Of a DNA stretch of 64,000 bases, positions 34,763-42,918 are shown one piece after another (positions within the stretch are counted from its first letter, which is position 1; each line of letters begins with the position of its first letter). Origin of the DNA: Lentzea alba (lineage in GTDB: Bacteria; Actinomycetota; Actinomycetes; Mycobacteriales; Pseudonocardiaceae); NCBI RefSeq assembly GCF_011067745.1, contig NZ_JAAMPJ010000002.1, forward strand, positions 558,001-622,000, given 5' to 3'. The notes under the pieces were generated by a model. The model did not search any database. It saw only the letters and a program-made list of their open reading frames with translations, and had not been told where the DNA came from. Made by a program: the position numbers and the translations under genes.

Positions 34763-36232
34763 GTGGTGAAGAACAGTTTGACTGATCGCAGGCGATCGCG
34801 GGCACTCGGCTTGACTCCGATTCGCAACTGGGACCTTTGGACCGTTGCGCCTAGTGCGATCGCGTATTTCTTCGTGCTCGAAGCGGCCGTGCTCGTGGCC
34901 TCCATCTGGCTGCTGACGCAACTGACTTCGATCTCGACCTCCGACTGGCTGCGCTTCGGCGCGCTCATCGCCGCGATCACGATCCACCTGACCGTCGTCC
35001 GCAGAGCCGAAGAAGCCCGCCGCAACGAGGCCTCGGGCCCCCACATCGACCTGACCTCGGTCTGGACCTTCGCCGCAGCCGTGGCTCTCCCCGGCGGCCT
35101 GGCCGTAGTGGCCACCATCTGGATGCGCATCCTGATCCAGCCCATCGCCCGCCGCCAGCCGTACCGCTTCGTCTTCGGCACCGCCTCCATGCTCGCCAGC
35201 ACCCTCCTTTCGTGGGCACTCGTCCACCTTTCGGGTGTCTCACTGGCAGCAACCGGAAACGTCCCGACCGACCTGGGCCTGGTACTGGTCCTGGCCATCG
35301 CCGCGGTCCTCTACTGGTTCGTCCAGGTGATGACCGTCGCGGTCGCCTTCAAGATCGTGACCCCGAACTCGAAGGTCCTCGACTTCCTCGGCTCAAAAGT
35401 CGACAACATGCTCGAAATGAGCACCCTCGGCGCCGGCGCCATGCTCGGAATGCTCATGACCTCGCACTGGGTGGGGCCACTGCTCCTGGTAGTCCCGGTA
35501 ATTCTCGTGAACGCCCTCCTGTCCCGAGCCGGAGAACGCCGAGCCCACCTGGAACGCCTGCTGCGCGAGCAAGAACAACTCCACCAACGCCTGGCCGCAG
35601 ACGCCCACACCGACTACCGAACCGGCCTGCTCAACACCAACGGCCTGGCCGAGTACGCGGGCCGCCTGGCCGAACGCTGCCGCCTGGACGGCGAACCGAT
35701 GACCGTCCTGGTGATCGACCTGGACCACTTCAAGCGCATCAACGACACCTGGGGCCACCCGGCAGGCAACGCCGTCCTGGCCGAAGTAGGCCGAATCCTG
35801 CGCGAAAAGCTCCGCCCAGGCGACGTAGCAGGCCGCGACGGCGGCGAAGAGTTCGTAGTAGCGCTCAAAGACACCCCGGTGGCCCAAGGCGTGACGATCG
35901 CCGAACGCATCCGCGAGGCCATCGGCTCCCTGGCCGTCCCGACCACCGACAAGCACCGCAACGTGGTCACCCTGTACGGCCGCGAAATGCAACCGTCAGA
36001 ACCAGAAGGCGTGGAGCTGCAAGCAATCTCGGCCTCAATCGGCGTAGCCGTGATCCCGGACAACGGCCCGGACATGGCCACAGCCCAACACTCGGCCGAC
36101 GCGGCCCTCTACAAGGCCAAGGAAAACGGCCGCAACCAGGTCCGCGTAGCAGGCCTGGACATCCCACCGCGCCTGATGCCGGCACCACGCCAAGACGACA
36201 TCACCAAGCCGATCACGTCGCGAACCGCCTGA
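34763..36232 (+). CDS. Membrane diguanylate cyclase (GGDEF domain)
   Basis: 489 residues from GTG 34763. Residues 30-270 hold about seven hydrophobic helices with no CHASE or PAS motif, then a coiled linker (ERRAHLERLLREQEQLHQRL) and a GGDEF domain with VLVIDLDHFKRINDTWGH and the active-site loop GRDGGEEFVVAL. RPGD lies exactly five residues before GGEEF, the spacing of the RxxD inhibitory site, so feedback inhibition by c-di-GMP is expected. No EAL domain. In filamentous actinobacteria c-di-GMP controls development through BldD. Single gene. Confidence 0.88.
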   Translation: MVKNSLTDRRRSRALGLTPIRNWDLWTVAPSAIAYFFVLEAAVLVASIWLLTQLTSISTSDWLRFGALIAAITIHLTVVRRAEEARRNEASGPHIDLTSVWTFAAAVALPGGLAVVATIWMRILIQPIARRQPYRFVFGTASMLASTLLSWALVHLSGVSLAATGNVPTDLGLVLVLAIAAVLYWFVQVMTVAVAFKIVTPNSKVLDFLGSKVDNMLEMSTLGAGAMLGMLMTSHWVGPLLLVVPVILVNALLSRAGERRAHLERLLREQEQLHQRLAADAHTDYRTGLLNTNGLAEYAGRLAERCRLDGEPMTVLVIDLDHFKRINDTWGHPAGNAVLAEVGRILREKLRPGDVAGRDGGEEFVVALKDTPVAQGVTIAERIREAIGSLAVPTTDKHRNVVTLYGREMQPSEPEGVELQAISASIGVAVIPDNGPDMATAQHSADAALYKAKENGRNQVRVAGLDIPPRLMPAPRQDDITKPITSRTA

Positions 36233-36320
36233 CGATCAAGGCGATGGTGAAGCCGAGGCGCTGTTGCTCTTCGCGTGCGCTCCGGGTGGGGTCCCGTCAC
36301 GAGTCGTGCCTGATGCCCTG

Positions 36321-36420
36321 CCTCGCGGTTGACGAGGTCCTGGTCCAGCAACGGTTCGCCGACGTCCAGGGCCAGGTACGTGAGGTCCAGCGACAGCGGC
36401 AGCCCGTTCAGTCGCCACGA
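36321..36420 (-). pseudogene. Remnant of a GntR-family (UTRA) regulator
   Basis: On the minus strand the frame reads WRLNGLPLSLDLTYLALDV then GEPLLDQDLVNREAG, which closely resembles the conserved heart of the UTRA ligand-binding domain of HutC-type GntR regulators. A stop codon (36421-36423) lies directly upstream, and no helix-turn-helix or domain end follows in any frame. The 215-base gap 36233-36447 therefore seems to hold a decayed regulator gene. Based on pattern recognition, not on a search. Confidence 0.5.
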
Positions 36421-36447
36421 CTACCGTGCCGACGCCCGGCAAGTCCA

Positions 36448-37263
36448 TCAGGTGGAACGTCGTTGCACAGCCCCAATACCTCGGCATACGAGGTATATGA
36501 CGAAGCTCACCGCCGTGACGAGAGCGGAGACCGGAAGGCCGGGTTGCAACGACAGCAGAATGCCGCCGACCGCCGCGACTTCGGCGAAAACAACGGAAAG
36601 AACGGTCGCCCGCAAAGGCGACGCGGTGATGCGCATGGCGGCCGCGGCCGGCGTGATCATCAGCGCCAGCACCAGAAGCGCGCCGACGACCTGTACCGAA
36701 AGAGCCGTCGCGACACCCACCAGGACGGCGAACACGATCGACAGGCCGCGCACCGGAACACCGCGCGAGATCGCGACGTCCGGGTCGACCGAGGCGAAGA
36801 ACAGCGGCCGGTAGATGAACGCCAGCACGGCCAGCACCGCGATCGACGACACCACCAGCAGGTTCAGGTCCGTCGAGTCGACGCCGACGATCTGACCGGT
36901 CAGCAGGCCGAACTTGTTGGAGGCACGGCCTTTGTAGAGCGCGAGCATGAGAATGCCCATGCCGAGCCCGAACGCCAGGATCGCGCCGATCACCGAGTCG
37001 CGGTCGCTCTCCCGGCGGGACAACACGCCGAGCAGCACCGCGGCGACGATCGACCCGGCCAGCGCGCCGTAGCCGACCCCGACGCCCAGCAGCAGGGCCG
37101 CCGCGCCACCGGTGAAAGCGAGCTCGCTGGTGCCGTGCACGGCGAACGCCATCTTGCGGGTCACGACCAGCGGCCCGAGAACACCCGCCACGAGACCCAG
37201 CACGGCGGCCGCGATCAACGCGGTCCGCACGAAGTCCAGTTCGAGCAGATCCAGGAACGTCAC
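36448..37263 (-). CDS. znuB: Metal ABC transporter permease (zinc type)
   Basis: 271 residues, about eight transmembrane helices of the ABC-3 family (ZnuB/MntB/TroC). Features: LGLVAGVLGPLVVTRKMAFA near the start, HGTSELAFTGGAAALLLG (conserved H-x-x-x-H-like loop, here HGTSELAF), RRESDRDSVIGAILAFGLG, and VQVVGALLVLALMITPAAAA near residue 195. It carries zinc (or manganese) through the membrane. Third gene of the importer; its start overlaps the stop of the ATPase gene by 4 bases. Confidence 0.85.
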   Translation of the reverse strand: MTFLDLLELDFVRTALIAAAVLGLVAGVLGPLVVTRKMAFAVHGTSELAFTGGAAALLLGVGVGYGALAGSIVAAVLLGVLSRRESDRDSVIGAILAFGLGMGILMLALYKGRASNKFGLLTGQIVGVDSTDLNLLVVSSIAVLAVLAFIYRPLFFASVDPDVAISRGVPVRGLSIVFAVLVGVATALSVQVVGALLVLALMITPAAAAMRITASPLRATVLSVVFAEVAAVGGILLSLQPGLPVSALVTAVSFVIYLVCRGIGAVQRRST

Positions 37264-38051
37264 GACGCGGCCTCCGCCGTCAGGTGGTGGGTCTGCTCCT
37301 CGCAGGCCCCGGCACCGACGACCAGGATCTGGTCGCGCACCCGCACGACCTCGACCGGCGTCCGGTAGAGCTCGGACAACGTCCGGGAGTTCATGACCTC
37401 GTCCGGCTTGCCGACCCGGAACCGTCCACCGACCAGGTAAAGCACTCGGTCCACCAACGGCAGCACCGGGTTCAGCTCGTGAGTGACGAACAGAACGGCC
37501 GTGTCAGCCTCACGACGCCGTTTGTCGATCAGCTCGGAGACCACCCGCTGGTTCGCGAGGTCCAGGGACAGCAGCGGTTCGTCGCAGAGCATCACGGTCG
37601 GGTCGCCGACCAACGCCTGGGCGACGCGCAGTCGTTGCTGCTCACCACCGGACAGCACACCGATCGGCTCGTCGGCGTACCGCGTGGCACCGACCGAGGC
37701 GATGGCCGCGTCGACCCGGATCCGGCGCTCACGGCGGTTGCGCAGGCCGAAGCCCCACCGGTAGCCGTCGAGGCCGAGACCGACGAGGTCCCGGCCGCGC
37801 AACGTCATGGACTGGTCGAGCGCTCGCTGCTGCGGGATGTACCCGATGGCGCGGTTGCCACCGACCACCTCGACCGAACCCGACGACAGCGGCTGCAGTC
37901 CCAGCAGCACCCTCATCAGGCTGGTCTTGCCGGACCCGTTCGGTCCGAGGACCGCGAGGAACTCACCGGGCTCGACCTCGAGGTCGAGCCCGTCCCACAA
38001 CACTCTGTCCCCGTAGGACAGCCGGGCCCCGCGCAGCGAGATAGCGCTCAT
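37260..38051 (-). CDS. znuC: Metal ABC transporter ATPase (zinc type)
   Basis: 263 residues. Walker A GPNGSGKTS near residue 36, Q-loop YIPQQRALD, signature LSGGEQQRLRVAQAL, Walker B VMLCDEPLLSLD, switch His in VLFVTHELNPVLP. Sequence style matches the ATPases of zinc/manganese importers (ZnuC/AztA). Overlaps the binding-protein gene by 4 bases upstream and the permease gene by 4 bases downstream, so all three are translationally coupled. Confidence 0.87.
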   Translation of the reverse strand: MSAISLRGARLSYGDRVLWDGLDLEVEPGEFLAVLGPNGSGKTSLMRVLLGLQPLSSGSVEVVGGNRAIGYIPQQRALDQSMTLRGRDLVGLGLDGYRWGFGLRNRRERRIRVDAAIASVGATRYADEPIGVLSGGEQQRLRVAQALVGDPTVMLCDEPLLSLDLANQRVVSELIDKRRREADTAVLFVTHELNPVLPLVDRVLYLVGGRFRVGKPDEVMNSRTLSELYRTPVEVVRVRDQILVVGAGACEEQTHHLTAEAAS

Positions 38052-38962
38052 GCTTTGAGGGCCGTCGACAACGCGTCCACCTGCTTGCTCATCCAGTCAA
38101 GGTAGCCGGTCACACCCGCGGGCAACGTCTCGGTGACCGCGACGATCGGCACGCCTGCCGTCTTGGCCTTCTCGACAAGGCCCTTGGTGACCTGGTTCTC
38201 CGTCTGCGTGTTGTCGATGAACACGTTCACCTGCTTGCCCTCGACCAGCTGGTTCATCGACGCGAGCGCGGCGGCCGGCACGTCCGACTCCTCCTCGACG
38301 GCCTTGCTGAACGCCTCGGGCGTCACGTCCTCGGCCCCGGTCTCGTCGATCAGGTAGTGCGCGATCGGCTCGGTAGCGACGACCTTCTTGCCCTTGCCGA
38401 TGCCGTCGACCTTCTTCTCGAGGTCCTCGAGCGCCGCGGTGAACTGCTTGGTGTTGCTCTCGAACGTCGCCTTCTTGTCCGGTGCGAGGGCGCTCAGCTC
38501 GTTCTGGGCCGCCTCGGCCACCGCGGCCACGGTGTGCAGGTCGTACCAGACGTGCTCGTTCACGCTGTGGTCGTGACCGTCGGCGTCCGGTGTCCCGGTC
38601 TGCGGCTCGGCGTGGTTGTCGCGCAGCGGGAACGCCTCGATCTTCTTGGTGGCGTCGCTGGTGATCAGCTTGGCGAAGAAGTCGTCGTAGCCGCCGCCGT
38701 TGAACACGACCAGCTTGGCGTCCTTGACCAGCGCGGCGTCCGCGGGCTTGCTCTCGTACGAGTGCGGGTCAGCTGTTGGGTCGTCCAGCAGCGCCTTGAC
38801 CTCGACGGCGTCGCCGCCGACGGCCTTGACCACGCTGCCCCACACGTTCGTGGAGGCCACGACCTGGATCTTGCCGCTGTCGGCGGACGGCGTGGTCGTG
38901 CCACAGGCGGTCAGGCTCGCCACAGCGAGCGCGCCCACCAGAACGTTGCGGAGAGTCATCAC
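38048..38962 (-). CDS. znuA: Metal-binding lipoprotein of the ABC importer (zinc type)
   Basis: 304 residues. Signal peptide with lipobox SLTACGTT (Cys near residue 20). Cluster A-I fold with metal ligands: His in TADPHSYESKPADA, His in SVNEHVWYDLHTV, His in TEPIAHYLI and a terminal acidic ligand in FIDNTQTENQ. A short His/Asp loop (DADGHDHSVNEH) favours zinc over manganese. It captures the metal outside the membrane and hands it to the permease. First gene of the three; a possible Zur site precedes it. Confidence 0.87.
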   Translation of the reverse strand: MMTLRNVLVGALAVASLTACGTTTPSADSGKIQVVASTNVWGSVVKAVGGDAVEVKALLDDPTADPHSYESKPADAALVKDAKLVVFNGGGYDDFFAKLITSDATKKIEAFPLRDNHAEPQTGTPDADGHDHSVNEHVWYDLHTVAAVAEAAQNELSALAPDKKATFESNTKQFTAALEDLEKKVDGIGKGKKVVATEPIAHYLIDETGAEDVTPEAFSKAVEEESDVPAAALASMNQLVEGKQVNVFIDNTQTENQVTKGLVEKAKTAGVPIVAVTETLPAGVTGYLDWMSKQVDALSTALKA

Positions 38963-38981
38963 GCCGTCCCTCGATCAGGTA

Positions 38982-38994
38982 ATGGAAACCGTTG
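38982..38994. promoter_or_regulatory. Possible Zur-type operator
   Basis: AATGGAAACCGTT is an imperfect palindrome (8 of 13 positions symmetric) 20 bases before the zinc-importer start. Zur control is expected from the function of the operon; the match to known Zur boxes is only loose. Confidence 0.3.
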
Positions 38995-39016
38995 TCGAGT
39001 TCAGTTTAGAACACGA

Positions 39017-39046
39017 AAAAGCCCCCGACGGTCACGCCGGGGGCTT
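39017..39046 (-). terminator. Terminator of the sugar-importer ATPase gene
   Basis: AAAGCCCCCG (39017-39026) pairs with CGGGGGCTTT (39037-39046); on the minus strand the stem is followed by a TTTTT run. It ends the gene stopping at 39058. Confidence 0.85.
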
Positions 39047-39057
39047 TCGCGTGTGAG

Positions 39058-40152
39058 TCACGCCTCCAGGCGCTCGCCCGATTCGGGGTGGAACAGGTGG
39101 ATCTCGCTGTGGTCGCGCACCGCGACCTTGACGTTCTGCCCCAGGGTCGGCGGCGTGCGGCCGTCGACGCGGACGACGAAGCGCTGCGAGGAGTCACCGA
39201 TCTTCACCGCACCGTGCACGAGCGCGTCGGCACCGAGCTCCTCGACCAGCTCGACGGTCATGTCCATGCCCTCGTCACCCGACGGCACGATGCCGAGGGC
39301 CTCGGGCCGGATGCCGAAGGTGACCTCGTCCAGACCACCGGCGGCGTCGAGCGCGGCCCGGCTGAGCGGCACGATGATGCCGTCGAGCTTCGCGCCCTCC
39401 GACGAGATCGGCACGGTCTTGAGGTTCATGGCCGGCGAACCGATGAAGCCCGCGACGAACGCGTTGGCCGGGCGGTCGTACAGCGCGCGAGGCGTGTCGC
39501 ACTGCTGCAGCAGACCGTCCTTGAGCACCGCGACGCGGTGGCCCATCGTCATGGCCTCGACCTGGTCGTGCGTGACGTAGATCGTCGTGGTGCCGAGCCG
39601 CTGCTGCAGCGCCGCGATGTTCGCACGGGTCTCGACGCGCAGCTTGGCGTCCAGGTTGGACAGCGGCTCGTCCATGAGGAACACGGACGGCTCACGCACG
39701 ATGGCGCGCCCCATCGCGACACGCTGCCGCTGACCACCGGACAGCGCCTTCGGCTTGCGCTCCAGGTACTTGGAGAGGTCGAGCATCTTGGCGGCCTCGT
39801 CGACCTTCGCCTTGATCTCGGTCTTCGGCACACCGCGCAGCTTGAGCGCGAAGCCCATGTTCTCCGCGACCGTCATGTGCGGGTACAGCGCGTACGACTG
39901 GAACACCATGGCGATGTCCCGGCCCTTCGGCGGCACGTTGGTGACGTCCTTGCCACCGATCTGGATGGCGCCCTCGTCCACGTCCTCGAGGCCCGCGAGC
40001 ATGCGCAGCGCCGTCGACTTGCCCGAACCGGACGGTCCGACCAGCACCAGGAACTCGCCGTCGCTGACTTCGAGAGACAGCTCGTCGACCGCGCGGACCG
40101 GCGGGTTGCCGGAGAACACGCGCGACGCCTTGACGTAGGACACCTCAGCCAT
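39058..40152 (-). CDS. ABC transporter ATPase for carbohydrate importers (MsmK/UgpC type)
   Basis: 364 residues from ATG 40152. Walker A GPSGSGKST, Q-loop VFQSYALYPHMTVAEN, signature LSGGQRQRVAMGRAI, Walker B VFLMDEPLSNLDAKLR, switch YVTHDQVEAMTMGHR, and a C-terminal TOBE/MalK-like domain (about 240-360). MsmK-type ATPases serve several sugar importers lacking their own ATPase, and the maltose-type importer at 42-45 kb has none. Two LacI-type operators stand directly before it, so it is probably sugar-regulated. Confidence 0.9.
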   Translation of the reverse strand: MAEVSYVKASRVFSGNPPVRAVDELSLEVSDGEFLVLVGPSGSGKSTALRMLAGLEDVDEGAIQIGGKDVTNVPPKGRDIAMVFQSYALYPHMTVAENMGFALKLRGVPKTEIKAKVDEAAKMLDLSKYLERKPKALSGGQRQRVAMGRAIVREPSVFLMDEPLSNLDAKLRVETRANIAALQQRLGTTTIYVTHDQVEAMTMGHRVAVLKDGLLQQCDTPRALYDRPANAFVAGFIGSPAMNLKTVPISSEGAKLDGIIVPLSRAALDAAGGLDEVTFGIRPEALGIVPSGDEGMDMTVELVEELGADALVHGAVKIGDSSQRFVVRVDGRTPPTLGQNVKVAVRDHSEIHLFHPESGERLEA

Positions 40153-40193
40153 GTGACGCACCTTTCACCTTTGTCTGGGCGCGACGTTAGGCA

Positions 40194-40231
40194 TTGCAAG
40201 CGCTTACGGGAACAGACGTAAGCGCTTACGT
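40194..40231. promoter_or_regulatory. Two LacI-family operators
   Basis: TTGCAAGCGCTTACGG (40194-40209) and the perfect 16-base palindrome ACGTAAGCGCTTACGT (40216-40231), 22 bases centre to centre. Both share AAGCGCTTAC with the central CG step typical of LacI-family sites. They lie 42-80 bases before the ATPase gene. The likely regulators are encoded at 45376 or 46548. Confidence 0.75.
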
Positions 40232-40232
40232 T

Positions 40233-40997
40233 TCAGAAGGCTTCCGCGTTGCGGGCAGCCCAGTCGGCGAAACGCGTCGCCTTCCGCCCGGTCACCAGCT
40301 CCACATCGCCGCTGACCTGCTGCTCCTCAGCCAGAGGCGACCCGAGAACGGTCAACGTTCCCTCCACCACGTGCGGAGGCATGAACTGCGACATCTGCGC
40401 GCGAGCTTCCTCTTCGGACTGCTCGACGAACGGCAACGAAAGCGCCTCAGCCCGCTCGCGCGGAGTCAACGCTTCCGGACCGGTCAGCACGTACGTCCGC
40501 CCCTCATGGCCGCCCTGAAGCGCCACTGCAGCAACGGCAGCGATGTCCAGAGGATCGACGAACGGCAGCGCCACGTCCGCGAACGGCGCCGCGGCCACCC
40601 CGCCGGCCCACGCGTAGGCGTTGGTGAAGAACCCGCTCGGCCGCAGGATCGTCCACTCCAGACTCGACTGCCGCACGGCCTCCTCGAACGAAGCCAGCAG
40701 CGAGTGCGAACCGATCTCCGGCCGCGTACCCGCGACCTGCGACGACAACAGCACCACCCGCCGCACTCCAGCGGCCTTCGCGACGTCCAGCACCGCGGCG
40801 ATGTCCGTGTCCGGCCCGAGCAGATCTCCCGCGAACAACAGGAAAAGCGCCTCCGCACCCTCCAGCACCGGCTCCAGCGAAGCAGGCCGGGACAGATCCA
40901 CCTGCGGCCGTGACACCCCGACAGCCTTGTCCCCCAACAACTCCATCAACGGACGGCCAACGTTTCCGGTCGCCCCAGTCACCACGATCACGAGCAT
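40233..40997 (-). CDS. NmrA-like NAD(P)-binding protein
   Basis: 254 residues. Rossmann start VIVVTGATGNVGRPLMELLG, then LFLLFAGDLLG, VRRVVLLSSQVAG and WTILRPSGFFTNAY near residue 115, as in atypical short-chain dehydrogenases of the NmrA/TMR group. The catalytic Tyr-Lys pair is missing, so it may be a redox sensor or isomerase-like protein. It is divergent from the HxlR regulator, a frequent pairing in which HxlR controls it in response to electrophiles or quinones. Confidence 0.82.
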   Translation of the reverse strand: MLVIVVTGATGNVGRPLMELLGDKAVGVSRPQVDLSRPASLEPVLEGAEALFLLFAGDLLGPDTDIAAVLDVAKAAGVRRVVLLSSQVAGTRPEIGSHSLLASFEEAVRQSSLEWTILRPSGFFTNAYAWAGGVAAAPFADVALPFVDPLDIAAVAAVALQGGHEGRTYVLTGPEALTPRERAEALSLPFVEQSEEEARAQMSQFMPPHVVEGTLTVLGSPLAEEQQVSGDVELVTGRKATRFADWAARNAEAF

Positions 40998-41049
40998 CTC
41001 CTCAGCCGTTGATTCGGTATCGCGAGGAAAGCTAACATCGTGAAGTTAG

Positions 41050-41059
41050 TAGGTACCTA
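41050..41059. promoter_or_regulatory. Palindrome in the NmrA/HxlR divergent promoter
   Basis: TAGGTACCTA is a perfect 10-base palindrome 17 bases before the HxlR start, flanked by GTTAG on the left. Probable HxlR autoregulatory site, by position. Confidence 0.45.
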
Positions 41060-41076
41060 GAGGAAAGTGACTATCC

Positions 41077-41421
41077 ATGGAGTCGGAACTGGCCTGCCCG
41101 ATCGCCCCGGTCGTGGACCTGGTCTTCAGCCGCTGGACGACACCGATCCTGTGGACGCTGAACCAGCACGGCCGAATGCGATTCGTGGAGCTGGAGCGCA
41201 GGATCGGCACGATCACGCCGAAGGTCCTCACGCAGCGGCTGCGGCAGCTCGAAAGAGACGGCCTGATCACCAGGACCTACCACCCGGAGGTTCCTCCACG
41301 GGTGGAGTACGAGATCAGCGAGCTGGGGCGCAGTCTCGCGCCGATCTTCCACAACCTCGCCGAGTGGTCGAAGCGCAACCTGCCGGAAGTCGAGAAGGCC
41401 AGGTCGCGCTACGACCGATGA
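41077..41421 (+). CDS. HxlR-family transcriptional regulator
   Basis: 114 residues. MarR-like winged helix of the HxlR type: CPIAPVVDLVFSRWTTPILW with the conserved N-terminal Cys that often senses electrophiles, MRFVELERRIGTITPKVLTQ, LRQLERDGLITRTYHPEVPP and VEYEISELGRSLAPIF. Most likely a repressor of the divergent NmrA-like gene and perhaps of the reductase gene 55 bases downstream. Confidence 0.9.
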   Translation: MESELACPIAPVVDLVFSRWTTPILWTLNQHGRMRFVELERRIGTITPKVLTQRLRQLERDGLITRTYHPEVPPRVEYEISELGRSLAPIFHNLAEWSKRNLPEVEKARSRYDR

Positions 41422-41476
41422 GTTTCCCACAGCGCCCAGGTCTACCTCCGCACAACCCGAACGCAGGAGGAAACCG

Positions 41477-42019
41477 ATGACCGGCAAGGTGCGACTGCAC
41501 TTCTCGATGTCACTGGACGGCTTCGTGGCTGACGCGGCCAACGGCTTCGGCTGGCTGGCCCACACGACCGACCAGCCCGAACTCGTCAACTCCTACGCCG
41601 AGCGCACGGGCGCCATCCTCGGCGGCCGCAACGGCTGGAACGCCATCCCGGATCCCACCGCACCGTACGGGGGCCAGTTCGCAGGCAAGCTCTTCATCCT
41701 GACCCACCACCCGGAGGACGCGACGCCCGCGGCCGGTGTCACGTTCCTGACCTGCGACGTGGCCGAGGCTGTGCGGATCGGGCTGGAGGCAGCGGACGGC
41801 AAGGACCTCGAGGTGTTCTCGCCGACCATCGGCCGTCAGTTGATCGAACGAGGACTTCTCGACGAGATCGCACTGCACATCGCGCCCGTGCTGCTCGGCG
41901 ACGGCCTCAGGCTCTACGACAACCCTGGTGGGGCGCCGATCCACCTGCACCGGCTCGACACCGCCGACCCCCACTCAGAGGTGAACGTGCGGTATCGGCC
42001 GGTGCGGCAGAGCGGCTAA
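41477..42019 (+). CDS. Dihydrofolate reductase family protein (RibD C-terminal type)
   Basis: 180 residues. KVRLHFSMSLDGFVADAANG at the start, GAILGGRNGWNAIP near residue 48, EVFSPTIGRQLIERGLLDEI near 115 and HIAPVLLGDGLRLYDN near 135, the standard blocks of the RibD C-terminal/DHFR-like group; the second block normally reads GR-x-T-Y and is altered here. NADPH-dependent reductase of unknown substrate. RBS GGAGGAAACCG 2 bases from the ATG. Its TAA shares bases with the stop of the convergent permease gene. Confidence 0.82.
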   Translation: MTGKVRLHFSMSLDGFVADAANGFGWLAHTTDQPELVNSYAERTGAILGGRNGWNAIPDPTAPYGGQFAGKLFILTHHPEDATPAAGVTFLTCDVAEAVRIGLEAADGKDLEVFSPTIGRQLIERGLLDEIALHIAPVLLGDGLRLYDNPGGAPIHLHRLDTADPHSEVNVRYRPVRQSG

Positions 42020-42918
42020 CCCTTCACGGCACCGGACGACAGCCCGGTCACCAGGAACCGTTGCACCAGGTAGAACACGATCACCGCGGGAATCGCGACC
42101 AGGATGGACGCCGCCGCGAGGTGGCCCCATTCGGTGCGGTTCTGCTGCACGAACACCTGCAGCCCGACCGCCAACGTCTTCGAGTCGTCGGCAGCGGACA
42201 GGAAGGCCGACGCGAACGCCACCTCACCCCACGCGGTCAGGAAGGCGTAGAAGGACGTGACCGCGAGACCCGGCTTGGCCAGCGGCATGACCAACCGCCA
42301 GAACACGCCGAACGGCGACAAGCCGTCCACCCGACCGGCTTCGTCGATGTCCGTCGGAATCGTGTCGAAGTAGCCCTTGAGCATGTAGGTGCAGAACGGC
42401 ACCGCGGTCGTGCAGTACACGAGCACGAGGCCGATCGAGGTTCCCTGCAGTCCCAAGGCGATCAGGATGTTGTACAGCGGCACGATCAGCACCGCGAACG
42501 GGAACATCTGCACGACGAGGAACGACATCATCAGCGATCGCTTGCCGGGGAACCGGAAGCGCGACGCCGCATAGCCCGTCGTCGCGGACAGGAACACCGC
42601 GATCACGGTCGTCAGCAACGCGATCAGCACCGAGTTGCCGAACCAGGTGAGGAACGCGCCCTTCTCACCGCCCAGGATCCGCGTGTAGTTGTCCAAAGAG
42701 GACTCGTTGAACAACTTCGGCGAAGTCTCCACCGCACGGGCGTCCGGCTTGAAAGACGTGACGAGCACCCAGAAAACCGGGAACACGGCGACCAGCGACG
42801 CGATGATCAGCCCGGCGTGCAGGCCGATGGACGCGGCGAGAGAGCGGTCGCTGCGCTTGAGCCGGCGATCCGTGGCACGGACCACCTGCAACGAAGAAGC
42901 GTCGAGCGTCATCACCAC
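42016..42918 (-). CDS. Carbohydrate ABC transporter permease (MalG type)
   Basis: 300 residues, six transmembrane helices. The EAA loop that docks on the ATPase reads DEAGRVDGLSPFGVFWRLVM near residue 190. N-terminal ASIGLHAGLIIASLVAVFPV and the MalG-like SFKPDARAVETSPKLF support MalG. Third gene of a binding protein, MalF and MalG set; its start overlaps the MalF stop by 7 bases. No ATPase gene follows. Confidence 0.9.
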   Translation of the reverse strand: MVMTLDASSLQVVRATDRRLKRSDRSLAASIGLHAGLIIASLVAVFPVFWVLVTSFKPDARAVETSPKLFNESSLDNYTRILGGEKGAFLTWFGNSVLIALLTTVIAVFLSATTGYAASRFRFPGKRSLMMSFLVVQMFPFAVLIVPLYNILIALGLQGTSIGLVLVYCTTAVPFCTYMLKGYFDTIPTDIDEAGRVDGLSPFGVFWRLVMPLAKPGLAVTSFYAFLTAWGEVAFASAFLSAADDSKTLAVGLQVFVQQNRTEWGHLAAASILVAIPAVIVFYLVQRFLVTGLSSGAVKG

